Of a stretch of DNA of 64,000 bases, positions 45,532-54,596 are shown one piece after another. Under the pieces are notes generated by a model. It had not been told where the DNA came from. It made no database searches and saw only the letters and a list, made by a program, of their open reading frames with translations. The stretch covers positions 62,001 through 126,000 of the forward strand of contig NZ_JANHLE010000003.1 in assembly GCF_028682475.1 (NCBI RefSeq). Reading direction: 5' to 3'. The translations under genes and the position numbers were made by a program. The stretch's first letter is position 1. Each line of letters begins with the position of its first letter. Source of the DNA: Pseudomonas putida (lineage in GTDB: Bacteria > Pseudomonadota > Gammaproteobacteria > Pseudomonadales > Pseudomonadaceae).

Positions 45532-46323
45532 TTATTTACCAAGGAATTTTGCTGCGCGCTTCTCGACAGCTGCACGCAAGGCTTCGGCGCCGTCTTCGCT
45601 GCGTCCGCACAGCAACCCGGCGGCAAGCTCGGCCTGCAGCTGCTCGCCGAGCGTGCGCTGGGCGCCGTCACGGATCAGGCGTTTGGTCTGGGCAAAGGCG
45701 AAGGTCGGGCCATTGGCCAGGCGTCCGGCCAGTTCAGCGGTAACAGCCAGCAACTGATCATCGGCGCACACCTCACCCACCAGCCCGGCAGCCAGCGCCC
45801 GCTCGGCGCCCCAGAGTTCATCGAGGAACAGCAGACGCTTGGCCTGTTCGCTGCCGATCAGTCGTGGCAGATGCCAGCTGGCACCGGCGTCGGGGCTGTA
45901 AGCCATGCTGGTGTAGCCTGCCTTGAACCGCGCCGAGGCGGCGGCCACGCGCAGATCGCAGCACAGGGTCAGGTCCATCCCGGCGCCGACGGCAGTGCCG
46001 TTGATGGCGGCGATGGTCGGTTTGTCGAGGCTGTGCAGGCGTTGCATCAACGCGTGTGCGGTCTCGGTCCAGCCATAGCTTTCCAACGCGCCACGGGCTT
46101 CGGCCTCAGCCCATTCGGCCAAATCCGCCCCGGCACAGAAACTGCGCCCGCTGCCGGTCAACACCACCACGCGCACGGCGGGATCGGCGTTGCAGTCATC
46201 GAGCAAGGCATGGAGCTTCTTCAGGCTGGGGATGTCCAGGGCATTGCGCTGCTCGGGACGGTTGAGGGTGATCCAGGCAACGCCGGCTTCGACTTTGCTC
46301 AGCACTGACGGAGAAGTAGTCAT
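45532..46323 (-). CDS. Enoyl-CoA hydratase of the arginine operon
   Basis: Starting at MTTSPSVLSKVEAG, the protein has 263 residues. A GGCCTCCC-complement (GGGAGGCC) ribosome site lies directly before the ATG region. Crotonase motifs are VVLTGSGRSFCAGADLAEWA and AAINGTAVGAGMDLTLCCDLR. First gene of the long operon hydratase - dehydrogenase - synthetase - aruI - aruH - aldehyde dehydrogenase. About 890 bp of non-coding, repeat-rich DNA separates it from the divergent DUF6124 gene. Confidence 0.87.
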   Translation of the reverse strand: MTTSPSVLSKVEAGVAWITLNRPEQRNALDIPSLKKLHALLDDCNADPAVRVVVLTGSGRSFCAGADLAEWAEAEARGALESYGWTETAHALMQRLHSLDKPTIAAINGTAVGAGMDLTLCCDLRVAAASARFKAGYTSMAYSPDAGASWHLPRLIGSEQAKRLLFLDELWGAERALAAGLVGEVCADDQLLAVTAELAGRLANGPTFAFAQTKRLIRDGAQRTLGEQLQAELAAGLLCGRSEDGAEALRAAVEKRAAKFLGK

Positions 46324-46560
46324 GGGAGGCCTCGAATTATTGTGGTTGGCGTGAGGGGTAGGACTTGAGGCCATACTAAACGAGTGTTCAGCAAGGAGAC
46401 AATCGGGGAAAAATGGTGATGTAACAGATGAAGTTACACCGATATATTGCTGTTTTTATTGATATTAAATAATCAGAAGCACAAAGCGATCCGAGCGCTG
46501 TTACAACTTCGCACAACTGCCAGCCAAGTTGCGGCAAGCAAGAGCGAAGCGAATTGTGCC
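46324..46560. other. AT-rich promoter region of the arginine operon
   Basis: This stretch is clearly richer in A+T than its surroundings and has no credible gene. It holds a perfect inverted repeat at 46420 and an A+T-rich run near 46440-46485 (TATATTGCTGTTTTTATTGA). It is the natural place for the promoter of the hydratase-to-aldehyde dehydrogenase operon. Confidence 0.5.
46420..46438. promoter_or_regulatory. Inverted repeat TGTAAC-N7-GTTACA
   Basis: A perfect 6-7-6 inverted repeat 97 bp upstream of the arginine-operon start. A related ATGTAACT occurs upstream of the response-regulator gene (52951) and GATGTAA twice upstream of the permease (49115, 49147). It is a candidate AruR site. Confidence 0.4.
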
Positions 46561-46910
46561 CTTGATCTTGATCTGCTTTTGATCTTGATTTTGATCCACC
46601 CGCCCCGTTAACCAGTAGGGCTGAGTGGAGGTGTCGTGGAGGGGCTAGCGCGCAGCGCCTTCGGCGTAGCCGAAGTTGCGAAGCGTAGAGTTGCTTGCAA
46701 CTCGTAGCTCGCAATGCCCCGTAGCGGCACCGGAGCGAAGGGACCCGAAGCGCAGCGTAGGGCCCCTGGTGGGGCGAGACCTTTGCGTTACTTTGGGGCG
46801 TTTGCCAAAGTAACCCGCCGTAAGGGCGGAAAGGTGATTCAGCGCCACCGCCGCGAATGGATATGCCCACAACTCCGAGGGCCTCATTGCGGGACAAGCC
46901 CACTCCCACC
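46561..46910. repeat. Composite dispersed repeat of Pseudomonas type
   Basis: A mosaic of repeat pieces. At 46561-46597 TTGATC/TTGATT units are repeated four times. At 46787-46814 there is a perfect 10-bp stem (GTTACTTTGG ... CCAAAGTAAC), followed at once by CCGCC-GTAAG-GGCGG (46815-46829). Between them lies a stretch of small inverted repeats (CTTCGGCGTAGCCGAAG, GAGTTGCTTGCAACTC). A degenerate half REP (46887-46910) ends it. Open frames here have no protein-like pattern. Similar GTTACTTTGG-type repeats are, to my knowledge, scattered in Pseudomonas genomes; their function is unknown. Confidence 0.6.
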
Positions 46911-47022
46911 GGGCAAATCAGATTCCACTGACTAGCCAGCGTCTGGTCCTAGGACCTATCCTACGCAATCTGTCGGCCTCAGTAGCTTGCCCGGGGAAGG
47001 TCTTCACACTAGGCTCGCTCGG

Positions 47023-47217
47023 TCACTGAATATTCGGTGATCGGGTTTGGCGACCCGGACAAGTTAAGACATCACCATAACGCTTTATGGTGGCTGTGCG
47101 CGGGAGGGTTTCGGCCCTGCCGGGTTCCTAACTTACCGGTTCGCCAACCCGCGTACAGCTGCCACCCATTTTGTTTGGCGACGAAAGCGTGGCGGCTCCA
47201 CAAGTTAGGAGTAGACC
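47023..47217 (+). promoter_or_regulatory. Structured 5' leader of the DUF6124 gene, candidate RNA switch
   Basis: The leader contains a palindrome (47023-47040), then a unit A (47042-47069), a perfect 8-bp hairpin (47073-47092), a hairpin with AGGG/CCCT core (47101-47122), an inverted unit B (47125-47151) and a direct unit C (47174-47211) that includes the ribosome binding site AGGAG. B carries TCCTAACTT and TCGCCAA, exact complements of AAGTTAGGA and TTGGCGA in C, and also pairs with TTGGCGA and AAGTTA in A. A:B and B:C pairing exclude each other; only B:C hides the ribosome binding site. A local 9-bp stem (47157-47165 with 47189-47197) presents TTGGCGA in its loop. Confidence 0.6.
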
Positions 47218-47520
47218 ATGAAAAAGCCCGTCCCCGATCCTCCCAACCTGCACCTCATTGAAACGCTCGAGACCGACGTCCCGTCGTGCCCGGAACATCC
47301 ACCCTTGTTCAGCGTACGCGCCGGCATCAGTGCTGAAGATGCGCTGGTGCATGCTTCGTTTTACCTCAAGTGCGCCCGTACCACCGTTATCGAATCCGTC
47401 CGCCATACCAACAAGGAAGGACGAGGCTTGGCCTGGTCCACCCAGCATTCGGTGGAGATGGCCATGGCGTTGCTTGATGCGTTGCTGGACGGGCTAGAAG
47501 CGCGACGGATGCCAGGTTGA
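47218..47520 (+). CDS. DUF6124/DUF3077-type small protein
   Basis: A 100-residue protein beginning MKKPVPDPPNLHLIETL, the family's usual opening, with LFSVRAGISAEDALVHASFY and a C-terminal helix (HSVEMAMALLDALLDGLEAR). The AGGAG 6 bases before the ATG is the one embedded in the leader hairpins. Members are small, Pseudomonas-restricted, often multi-copy, and of unknown function. No partner gene is adjacent; the next gene is convergent. Confidence 0.82.
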   Translation: MKKPVPDPPNLHLIETLETDVPSCPEHPPLFSVRAGISAEDALVHASFYLKCARTTVIESVRHTNKEGRGLAWSTQHSVEMAMALLDALLDGLEARRMPG

Positions 47521-47530
47521 TCAGGCTGCT

Positions 47531-47556
47531 GTAGGAGCGGATTTATCCGCTCCTAC
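47531..47556. terminator. Perfect 12-bp hairpin between convergent genes
   Basis: GTAGGAGCGGAT-TT-ATCCGCTCCTAC lies 11 bp after the DUF6124 stop and 12 bp before the end of the permease gene. It may act as a bidirectional terminator; the sequence also resembles another REP-like family of Pseudomonas. Confidence 0.55.
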
Positions 47557-47567
47557 AAAGATAGGCG

Positions 47568-48971
47568 TTAGACCGACGGTGCCAACACCACCTGCCGCTT
47601 GCGATTGATGATGAAGTACGCCGCATAACACACTGCAATAAAACCAAAACCCCAGTACAACGAAGGCCGTTGCGTCTCATCCAGCGCCAGGAACACAAAC
47701 AACGAACTGCACAGGGTGATGCACAGTAGCGGCACCAGCGGGTACAACGGCGCGCGGTACTTCAGCTCGCTGAGCTTGCCGCCCTCGCGCAAGAACGCCT
47801 TGCGGAACCGGTACTGCGCCAGGGCAATCACGATCCAGGTCACGGTCCCGGACATCCCGCTTACCGCCATCAACACCATGAACAGTGTGTCGGCAGCGAT
47901 AAAGCTGGTCATCAGCGACACCAGGGCAAAGCACAGGGTGATGCTCAGTGCCCGCAGCGGCACACCACGCTTGCTCAGCGGCGACAGACTCTTGGGCGCC
48001 ATACCGGTCTTGGACATCGCCCAGAGAATCCGCGTCGAAGCGTACAGCCCCGAGTTACCCACCGACAGAATCGCCGTGAGGATGACGAAGTTCATCAGGT
48101 CCGCCGCATAGGGAATGCCGACCATGTCGAACACCTGCACAAACGGGCTTTCCATCAGACCGGCCTGCTGCCACGGGACAATGGCCGAAAGCACGACGAT
48201 CGCCAGCACATAGAAGATCAGCACGCGGAACACCACGTTGCGCACCGCCCGCGGGATGCTCTTTTCCGGCTGGTCGGTTTCACCGGCCGCCACACCCATG
48301 ATCTCGCAGCCCTGGAAGGCATAGACCACGGTCATCATCACCGCGAACACCGCCGACAAGCCGTTGGGGAACAGCGAGTCGCCAATCAGGTTGTTCATCA
48401 TTGGCGCCGGTTCGCCGCTGGTCAGCGGGATGGCACCGAAGATCACCAGCACACCAACAATGATGAACCCGAGAATCGCCGCGACCTTGATCCCCGAGAA
48501 CCAGTATTCGGCCTCGCCAAAGGCGCGGGTGGCCAGGGCGTTGAGGCCGAACAGCACCACCACGAACAGCGCCGACCAGTACCAGATCGGCACGTCGGGG
48601 AACCAGCGCACCATCAGCATGCCCGCCGCGGTGAACTCCAGGCCGACGGTGGTGGCCCAGCTCATCCAGTACACCCAGCCGATCATGAAGCCGGTAGCCG
48701 GGCCGATGTACTTGGTGGCGTGGGCCTGGAAGGAGCCGGAGACCGGCATCTGCACCGACAGCTCGCCCAGGCAGACCATCACCAGGTACATCAGGAAACC
48801 GGCCACCAGATACGCCAGGATCGCGCCCACCGGCCCGCCCTGGTTGATGGTCACCCCCGAGCCCATGAACAGGCCTGTGCCGATCACGCCGCCCAGCGAC
48901 AGCATGAAAATGTGCCGGCTTTTCAGCGCGCGGGTGAGATGAATGCCTTTACGTTCGGTAGATTCGCTCAT
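47568..48971 (-). CDS. Amino-acid permease, AAT/RocE type
   Basis: A 467-residue, 12-helix APC-family permease of the amino-acid transporter (AAT) group. It has LSLGGVIGTGLFMGSG in helix 1, GELSVQMPVSGSFQ, SWATTVGLEFTAAGML, FQGCEIMGVAAGE and SVGNSGLYASTRILWAMSKT. Position between the aru operon and AruRS-like genes matches the permease gene of the P. aeruginosa arginine transaminase locus, so arginine or another basic amino acid is the likely substrate. Upstream there are repeated GTAA motifs. Confidence 0.85.
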   Translation of the reverse strand: MSESTERKGIHLTRALKSRHIFMLSLGGVIGTGLFMGSGVTINQGGPVGAILAYLVAGFLMYLVMVCLGELSVQMPVSGSFQAHATKYIGPATGFMIGWVYWMSWATTVGLEFTAAGMLMVRWFPDVPIWYWSALFVVVLFGLNALATRAFGEAEYWFSGIKVAAILGFIIVGVLVIFGAIPLTSGEPAPMMNNLIGDSLFPNGLSAVFAVMMTVVYAFQGCEIMGVAAGETDQPEKSIPRAVRNVVFRVLIFYVLAIVVLSAIVPWQQAGLMESPFVQVFDMVGIPYAADLMNFVILTAILSVGNSGLYASTRILWAMSKTGMAPKSLSPLSKRGVPLRALSITLCFALVSLMTSFIAADTLFMVLMAVSGMSGTVTWIVIALAQYRFRKAFLREGGKLSELKYRAPLYPLVPLLCITLCSSLFVFLALDETQRPSLYWGFGFIAVCYAAYFIINRKRQVVLAPSV

Positions 48972-49175
48972 GTCGGCACCTCAACAGTGGCGCAGGGGCG
49001 AAAGGGACAGGCGATAACGCGGGGACGGCTGAGCTTTACGGCTGTTCATTATTATTATCTCCAATAAGCTTCGAAGACCGCGTGCAGTGCGGTTAACGTC
49101 GATTATTGGAAAGCGATGTAAGGTGCAGTTGTACGTAAAGATCGAAGATGTAAAAAGTCGTAAGATTTTTGTACA

Positions 49176-51431
49176 TCAATGCTGTAGCCAGCGTTCCAGG
49201 GTTTGCTGCGCATGCTCGATTTTCATCTGCAGCGGCCCCTGCAAGCCCTCGACGGCCTGGATATCACGGGCCATCGCTGCTTGTTCCAGGTTGCGCAACA
49301 CACGCGCCAGGCCACAGAAACCAAGGGAATCGCTACTGCCCGCCAGGCGATGAGCCAGGTGAACAATTTCGGTACAGTCGCGCGCCGCCATGGCCTCGGC
49401 CAAGGCGCTGCGGTGCTGGACAATCAGCGTCTGCAAGACCTCCAACAGCCCCTGCACTTTCTGTTCGCCCAACAATTGGCGATGGGTCTGCAGCAGTGCG
49501 TGATCAAAGTCCGCGTCATCCGCTGAGTGTTCCGCCAACGGCCGCTCAGCAGCCAACGCCTGACGCAGGTTTTCCAGCTTCAAGGGCTTGGCCAGCACAC
49601 CCTCCATGCCCGCTTCGAGAAAGCTCTGCACCAATGCCGGCTGCACACTGGCGGTCAGCGCCAGGATCCGCGTGTGCCGGTTCGACCCAGGGCTGTTGCG
49701 AATCTGACGGCACAGCTCAACGCCGCTGATGCCCGGCAAATGCACATCGAGCAGGATCAAGTCGAATCGCCGCTGACTGCACAGCTCTCTGCCTTGCTCG
49801 GCGTCCTCGGCCAGCCACACCCGGTGACCATCGCGCTTGAGCAGGCCCTGCACCACGTCACGATTCAACGCCACATCCTCGACCACGAGGATCTCCAGCG
49901 CAGCGACCGCCTGCGTTGTGGGCTGCGCCGGAGTTGCCTGCTGCCCCGGCGCCAGGCTCAGCTCGAACCAGAAGCAACTGCCCTGCCCCTCGACGCTTTG
50001 CAGACCGATACGTCCGCCCAGCTGCTCGACCAGATGCTTGCTGATCGCCAGCCCCAGGCCGGTGCCGCCATAGCGCCGCGCCACGGCTTCGCTGGCCTGA
50101 GTGAAACGGTCGAAAATTTTCGCCTGCACCGCCTCGGCGATGCCGATGCCGTTGTCGGTCACACTCACCCGTAGCTGCTGCTCGCCGTCCTGCACGCCGA
50201 GCACCTCGACCTGCACACTAACCTGCCCGCCTTCGGTGAATTTGATCGCATTGGCCAGCAGGTTGCTCAACACCTGCCGCAAGAACTGCTCGGCGCCGCG
50301 CTGACGCTCCGCTAATAGTGGGTCTACGTGACTCGCCAGGGTGCTGCCATTGGCCAACGCCTTGGGTTCAAGCAGGGTGATGACTTCGTCGCACAGTTGG
50401 CGCAGAGAGAAATCCACGGCTTCGGGATGGGTTTCGCCTTCTTCCAGGCGAGCGAAGTACAGCACTTCGTTGAGAATGGTCAGCAGCCCTTCACCGGCTT
50501 TGTACAAGGCATCAAGCCGCTTGCCGTCCTGTGCCTTGAGCCCGGCGCCGCGCAGCAGTTCAGCCATGCCGAGAATGCCATTGAGCGGCGTGCGCAGTTC
50601 ATGGCTCATGGTCGCCAGGAACCGCGATTTGGCCAGGTTCGCCGCCTCTGCCTCATCCTTGGCGCGCATCAGGCTGGCGGTGCGCCGCTCGACCATCTTT
50701 TGCAGCTCGTCGCGCTTGTCCTGCAAGGCCAGGCGGTCCACTTCGCGCCGTTCGATATCGCTGAGGATCGCCCGGCGCATGTCGTCCAGAGCGTGGGCAA
50801 CGGTGTCGATCTCATCCAGACGGGCTGAGCGGCGCTTTTGCAGGCGCAGTGGCTCCTGCCAGTCACCGGCAGCAATGCGCCGGGCGAATTCGGCCATGAC
50901 CTGCAGGTGGCGAGTCACCAGACGATAGAACAGCCCCGACAAGGCCACCGCCAGCCCACAAAGAAACACACTCATCCACAACAGGCTGGTCAACCCGGTG
51001 GCAAACAGACGCCGGTGCACGGCGCCCAGATCGATGCTCACCTCAAGCTCGCCGAGATGGCGCAACGGCCCGGACGGCGGCTGGAAATCCAGCGGGAAGC
51101 GCTCGATGCGCAATGGTCCCGGCGGATTGGCGTCGCCCTGCAACAGGTTGAAGTCGGCACTGCTCAGGCGCACCCGAGCGACATCGGAAAAGTCCACCAG
51201 GCCGCGCAGCTGCACGCTGATCTGCTCCTGGTTGAGGTCCCAGAGGCTGCGTTCCAGGCTGGCCAGGTAACCCACCCTGATCAGCGCCATGCGCGCATCG
51301 ATGTCGCGCATTTCCCGGCGGTATTCAAAGTACAGCTGCACGGTACTGGCCAGCACCGTGAAGCACAGGCTGAACAACAGGATGAACAGCAGCAACCGGC
51401 GCAACAGGCCATCAGCGTGCAGACGGATCAT
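49176..51431 (-). CDS. aruS: Hybrid sensor histidine kinase with receiver and HPt domains
   Basis: A 751-residue membrane kinase starting at [14 protein letters not shown]. Membrane helices are at 12-34 and 146-168, with a short periplasmic part between. HAMP and coiled linker (170-265), H-box with H277 in [10 protein letters not shown], ATPase boxes ([27 protein letters not shown]), a receiver domain with D562 and a C-terminal HPt domain with H694 follow. This is an ArcB/TorS-type phosphorelay. Its ATG overlaps the stop of the periplasmic binding-protein gene by 4 bp. The name AruS rests on synteny with the arginine transaminase locus. Confidence 0.83.
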   Translation of the reverse strand: MIRLHADGLLRRLLLFILLFSLCFTVLASTVQLYFEYRREMRDIDARMALIRVGYLASLERSLWDLNQEQISVQLRGLVDFSDVARVRLSSADFNLLQGDANPPGPLRIERFPLDFQPPSGPLRHLGELEVSIDLGAVHRRLFATGLTSLLWMSVFLCGLAVALSGLFYRLVTRHLQVMAEFARRIAAGDWQEPLRLQKRRSARLDEIDTVAHALDDMRRAILSDIERREVDRLALQDKRDELQKMVERRTASLMRAKDEAEAANLAKSRFLATMSHELRTPLNGILGMAELLRGAGLKAQDGKRLDALYKAGEGLLTILNEVLYFARLEEGETHPEAVDFSLRQLCDEVITLLEPKALANGSTLASHVDPLLAERQRGAEQFLRQVLSNLLANAIKFTEGGQVSVQVEVLGVQDGEQQLRVSVTDNGIGIAEAVQAKIFDRFTQASEAVARRYGGTGLGLAISKHLVEQLGGRIGLQSVEGQGSCFWFELSLAPGQQATPAQPTTQAVAALEILVVEDVALNRDVVQGLLKRDGHRVWLAEDAEQGRELCSQRRFDLILLDVHLPGISGVELCRQIRNSPGSNRHTRILALTASVQPALVQSFLEAGMEGVLAKPLKLENLRQALAAERPLAEHSADDADFDHALLQTHRQLLGEQKVQGLLEVLQTLIVQHRSALAEAMAARDCTEIVHLAHRLAGSSDSLGFCGLARVLRNLEQAAMARDIQAVEGLQGPLQMKIEHAQQTLERWLQH

Positions 51432-52201
51432 CGCGCGTCTGCCGGCAGGTTGGTCATGTCGCGATAGGTCACTTCGCTCTGGTGCAGCCAACGTTCGATC
51501 TCGCCAGCGTCAGTCATGCGCTGCAGTTGCTCATCGATTTGCGCCATGTGCTGACTCAATCCGGAGTGACGTGAGACGGCGACACGCAGGTAATCCACGC
51601 TAAGCGCAGCAGGCAACGCCTGTATATCCTCGGCACCGGCCAGGTGTTCGATGAACAACTGGCCGGTGCGGCGCTCCTGAATGACGAAGTCGATGCGCCC
51701 GCGAATCAGCTTGCCGAAGTTCTGCTGGCTGGACGACACCCACTCGATGTTCTGGTGTTTCGCCACAAACTGGTCGAACTCTGCACCGTAGCTTTCACCA
51801 AACAGCAATCCCCCGCGATAGCTGGCCAGGTCTTGCAGGCGTTCGAACTTCACCGGCCGTTGGCGATTGACGAACACCGCCACTTCTTCGCGCAGCACCG
51901 GCACACTGGAAAAGCGCATGCCCTGGTCGCGCTGGTCACTGTTGTAGGCCAGCACCACGTCGACCCGGCCTTCGGCGGCGTCGAGCAGACAGCGCTTCCA
52001 GTTGCCCAGCACGACCATCTCGACCTCGTAGCCCAGACGCCCGAACAATTCGCGCACCACGGTGGGCGCCAGGCCACGCACTTGTTTGCCGTCGCTCCAG
52101 GACACCGGCGGGTACACCGGATAGTCGCAATAGCGGATGCGCTCAGCGGCCTGCAGCAGCGGGGTCAGTAACAGCATTAGCAGCCCCAGCCAGCGCGCCA
52201 T
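51428..52201 (-). CDS. Periplasmic solute-binding protein partner of the kinase
   Basis: A 257-residue SBP_bac_3-type protein with a signal peptide ([17 protein letters not shown], cleavage near QAAE). It contains [20 protein letters not shown] near the N-terminus, where such proteins hold their ligand, and [13 protein letters not shown] at the end. It is encoded between the response regulator (6 bp) and the kinase (4-bp overlap), with no ABC transporter genes. It most likely binds arginine or a related signal and touches the kinase's periplasmic part (inference). Confidence 0.82.
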   Translation of the reverse strand: MARWLGLLMLLLTPLLQAAERIRYCDYPVYPPVSWSDGKQVRGLAPTVVRELFGRLGYEVEMVVLGNWKRCLLDAAEGRVDVVLAYNSDQRDQGMRFSSVPVLREEVAVFVNRQRPVKFERLQDLASYRGGLLFGESYGAEFDQFVAKHQNIEWVSSSQQNFGKLIRGRIDFVIQERRTGQLFIEHLAGAEDIQALPAALSVDYLRVAVSRHSGLSQHMAQIDEQLQRMTDAGEIERWLHQSEVTYRDMTNLPADAR

Positions 52202-52206
52202 GGCGA

Positions 52207-52923
52207 TCAGGCCGCCACGCTGGCGGTAAACAGGTAACCGGCGCCGTGGATGGTAATGATCAACTGCGGCTCGGCCGGGTCGTCGTGCAGCTTGCGCCGC
52301 AGACGGCCGACCAGCACGTCGATGGAACGGTCATTGGGCACCCATTCACGGTTGCGGATCTGGTCCATCAACTGGTCGCGGCTCAAGGTGTGGCCGCTGT
52401 TGCGCAGGAACACACTGAGCAACTGGAACTCACCATGGGTCAGCAGGGTTTCGCCGCCCTGCGGGTCGATCAGGCGGCGGCGGTCGGTGTCCAGCGCCCA
52501 GTCGGCGAACTGCTTGAGTGCCTGGGTGCTGGCCGCAGTCGGCTTCGAGGCCTGGGCATGACGCACGCGGCGGATCAGGTTTTTCGCCCGCGACACCAGT
52601 TCGCGCGGATTGAGCGGTTTGATCACATAATCGTCGGCGCCACATTCCAGGCCGACGATACGGTCGATGTCGTCGTTGCGGCCGGTGATGAGGATGATGC
52701 CGACTTCCGAGCGCACCCGCAGTTCGCGGGTCAGGGTCAGGCCGTCTTTGCCCGGCAGGCGGATGTCGAGCATCACCAGGTCGACGCTGTGGCTGGCCAG
52801 GAAACTGTCGGCCTGTTCGGCGGTGTCGGCGCAGTGAACGTCGTAGCCTTCCTGGGACAGGTAGGCGTGCAGCAAGTCGCGAATAAGCGGATCGTCGTCG
52901 ACGATCAGTACCCGAGGCGTCAT
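52207..52923 (-). CDS. aruR: OmpR-family response regulator
   Basis: A 238-residue response regulator. The receiver domain has D53 (LVMLDIRLPGKDG) and YVIKPLNPREL; the C-terminal winged helix has LTHGEFQLLSVFLRNSGHTL, RSIDVLVGRLRRKL and IHGAGYLF. It resembles TorR-type regulators. First gene of the regulator - binding protein - kinase unit. By position it corresponds to AruR, which activates the arginine transaminase operon. The 70 bp upstream contain ATGTAACT, shared with the aru operon promoter. Confidence 0.85.
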   Translation of the reverse strand: MTPRVLIVDDDPLIRDLLHAYLSQEGYDVHCADTAEQADSFLASHSVDLVMLDIRLPGKDGLTLTRELRVRSEVGIILITGRNDDIDRIVGLECGADDYVIKPLNPRELVSRAKNLIRRVRHAQASKPTAASTQALKQFADWALDTDRRRLIDPQGGETLLTHGEFQLLSVFLRNSGHTLSRDQLMDQIRNREWVPNDRSIDVLVGRLRRKLHDDPAEPQLIITIHGAGYLFTASVAA

Positions 52924-52992
52924 TGCGTGTTGTCTCTTATAGTCGTTGTTATGTAACTCGCGACAGCAGCCTACCCATTACTGAACGACCGA

Positions 52993-53637
52993 TCAACAGC
53001 CCTCGGTCAGGGTGAAGCGCCGACGTCCACCGGCTTGCAGGCCATCGACCCAGGCCTCACATATCTGCACGCCCTGCTCGGGGGTGAAGGTGCCGGGGTT
53101 GAGTCCCGATTCCAGCCACAAACCGTCGAGCAAGGCGCTGAGGCTGATGGCCGCAAGGTCGGCATCGAAGGCCTGCCAGCCCTCCTCCCGGGCCAGGTCA
53201 CTGAGCAATCGACCCAGCTCATTGCGGTACTCGCCGTAGGAGTGATCGTGCACCTGGTTGATCGCTTCGGCGGTCTTCACCGCGCCCCAGAACGCCAGCC
53301 AGGCATCGAGCAGTTGCGGGTCGAGCAACTCGGCGCAGAACGAGGCGCGAAAGAACGCCGACAGGCGCTCGCGGGCATTCGGTGCGGCCTGGGCCATGGC
53401 TTCGCGGATCAGGCCCATGACCCGCCCGGTGACCGCCATGTAGGCTTCGGCCACCAACTCGTCCTTGCCCGAATAGTGGTGGCTGATCAGCCCCACCGAG
53501 ACCCCCGCCTCGGCTGAAATCTTGCGAATCGAGGCACCCTGGAAGCCGTGGCGTTTCAGACACACCAGGGTTGCTTCGACCAGGTTGGCCTTGCGCAACT
53601 CCGGGACCATACGGCTGTAACGGGCTTCCTGGCTCAT
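52993..53637 (-). CDS. TetR-family repressor, BetI-like
   Basis: A 214-residue TetR regulator. The HTH is at about residues 16-60 (EATLVCLKRHGFQGASIRKI, GVSVGLISHHYSGKDEL). The C-terminal domain (LDAWLAFWGAVKTAEAINQV HDHSYGEYRNELGRLL) is of the BetI type. Its target is not evident. It ends 69 bp from the response-regulator gene and its 5' end faces a REP pair, beyond which lies the class II aldolase gene on the same strand. Confidence 0.85.
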   Translation of the reverse strand: MSQEARYSRMVPELRKANLVEATLVCLKRHGFQGASIRKISAEAGVSVGLISHHYSGKDELVAEAYMAVTGRVMGLIREAMAQAAPNARERLSAFFRASFCAELLDPQLLDAWLAFWGAVKTAEAINQVHDHSYGEYRNELGRLLSDLAREEGWQAFDADLAAISLSALLDGLWLESGLNPGTFTPEQGVQICEAWVDGLQAGGRRRFTLTEGC

Positions 53638-53666
53638 TGGCGGTTCTCATTGGTGGGGCGGCCTTT

Positions 53667-53731
53667 TCGCGGGGCAAGCCCGCTCCCACCAGGATTGCAC
53701 TTCTCCCGGTGGGAGCGGGCTTGCCCCGCGA
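53667..53731. repeat. Paired REP element 4
   Basis: Two inverted REP copies (TCGCGGGGCAAGCCCGCTCC... and complement) with a short spacer, between the TetR gene start and the end of the class II aldolase gene. Confidence 0.85.
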
Positions 53732-53762
53732 CGCTGTTGAACAACTGTACAACAACTCCCGA

Positions 53763-54524
53763 TCAGTCGCGATAGCCCGGTGCTACCCGCTCCAGCATCC
53801 TCAACAAAGCTTTCCAGGCCAGTTGCATAGCACCGCTATCGCTGAGCTCGCCTTCCTTCAACTGCCGCGCGTGATCGTTGAACTGGCGCTCGGTATGCGC
53901 GCAGACCGCATCAGACGGCAACACAATCTCACCGGCCGCTTGCGCTGCCAGCTGGATTTCACAGGCTTTTTCCAGGTAATACATGCGCAGGAACGCCTCG
54001 CTGACGGTTTCGCCCACGGTCAGCAAGCCGTGGTTACGCAGCATCAGCACCGGTTTGTCGCCGAGGTCGGCAACCAGGCGTTGCTGCTCGTCCATGTCCA
54101 GCGCCACGCCTTCGTAATCGTGGTAAGCGACCTTGCCGTAGAACTCCATGGAGATCTGGTTGACCGGCAGCAGCCCGCACTTGAGCGCAGCCACCGCACA
54201 ACCGGCTTTGGTATGGGTGTGCAGTACGCACTGGGCATCTTCACGGGCGCCATGAATGGCGCTGTGGATTACGAATCCTGCCGGGTTGACCCGGTACGGC
54301 GAAGGCTCCACGGCATTGCCTTGCAGGTCGATCTTCACCAGGTTGGAGGCGGTGATTTCATCGAACATCAAGCCGTAGGGATTGATCAGAAAGTGGTGCT
54401 CGGGGCCAGGAATGCGCACCGATATATGGGTGAAGATAAGATCGGTCATGCGAAAGTGCGCGATCAGCCGGTAGCAGGCAGCCAGTTCCTGGCGCAGGCG
54501 CAATTCGGTTTCAGTCAGGTTCAT
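53763..54524 (-). CDS. Class II aldolase/adducin family protein
   Basis: With the start at MNLTETELRLRQ the protein has 253 residues. It shows THISVRIPGPEHHFLINPYG, HTHTKAGCAV (two zinc-ligand histidines) and MLRNHGLLTVG (third histidine region), so the metal site of the class II aldolase/adducin fold is complete. Such proteins act as aldolases, dehydratases or decarboxylases. It follows the binding-protein gene after 72 bp. The substrate is unknown. Confidence 0.84.
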   Translation of the reverse strand: MNLTETELRLRQELAACYRLIAHFRMTDLIFTHISVRIPGPEHHFLINPYGLMFDEITASNLVKIDLQGNAVEPSPYRVNPAGFVIHSAIHGAREDAQCVLHTHTKAGCAVAALKCGLLPVNQISMEFYGKVAYHDYEGVALDMDEQQRLVADLGDKPVLMLRNHGLLTVGETVSEAFLRMYYLEKACEIQLAAQAAGEIVLPSDAVCAHTERQFNDHARQLKEGELSDSGAMQLAWKALLRMLERVAPGYRD

Positions 54525-54596
54525 TTTTATTGTTCTCGGGCAAATGGCCGGCCAGACAATAGGGCTGGACACCCGGCGGTGTCCAGCCACAAGGGA

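Noticed and set aside
46388..46909. 173-codon open frame in the repeat block before the arginine operon
   Set aside because: It consists of translated repeats and hairpins, with low-complexity arginine/serine/leucine content and no ribosome site.
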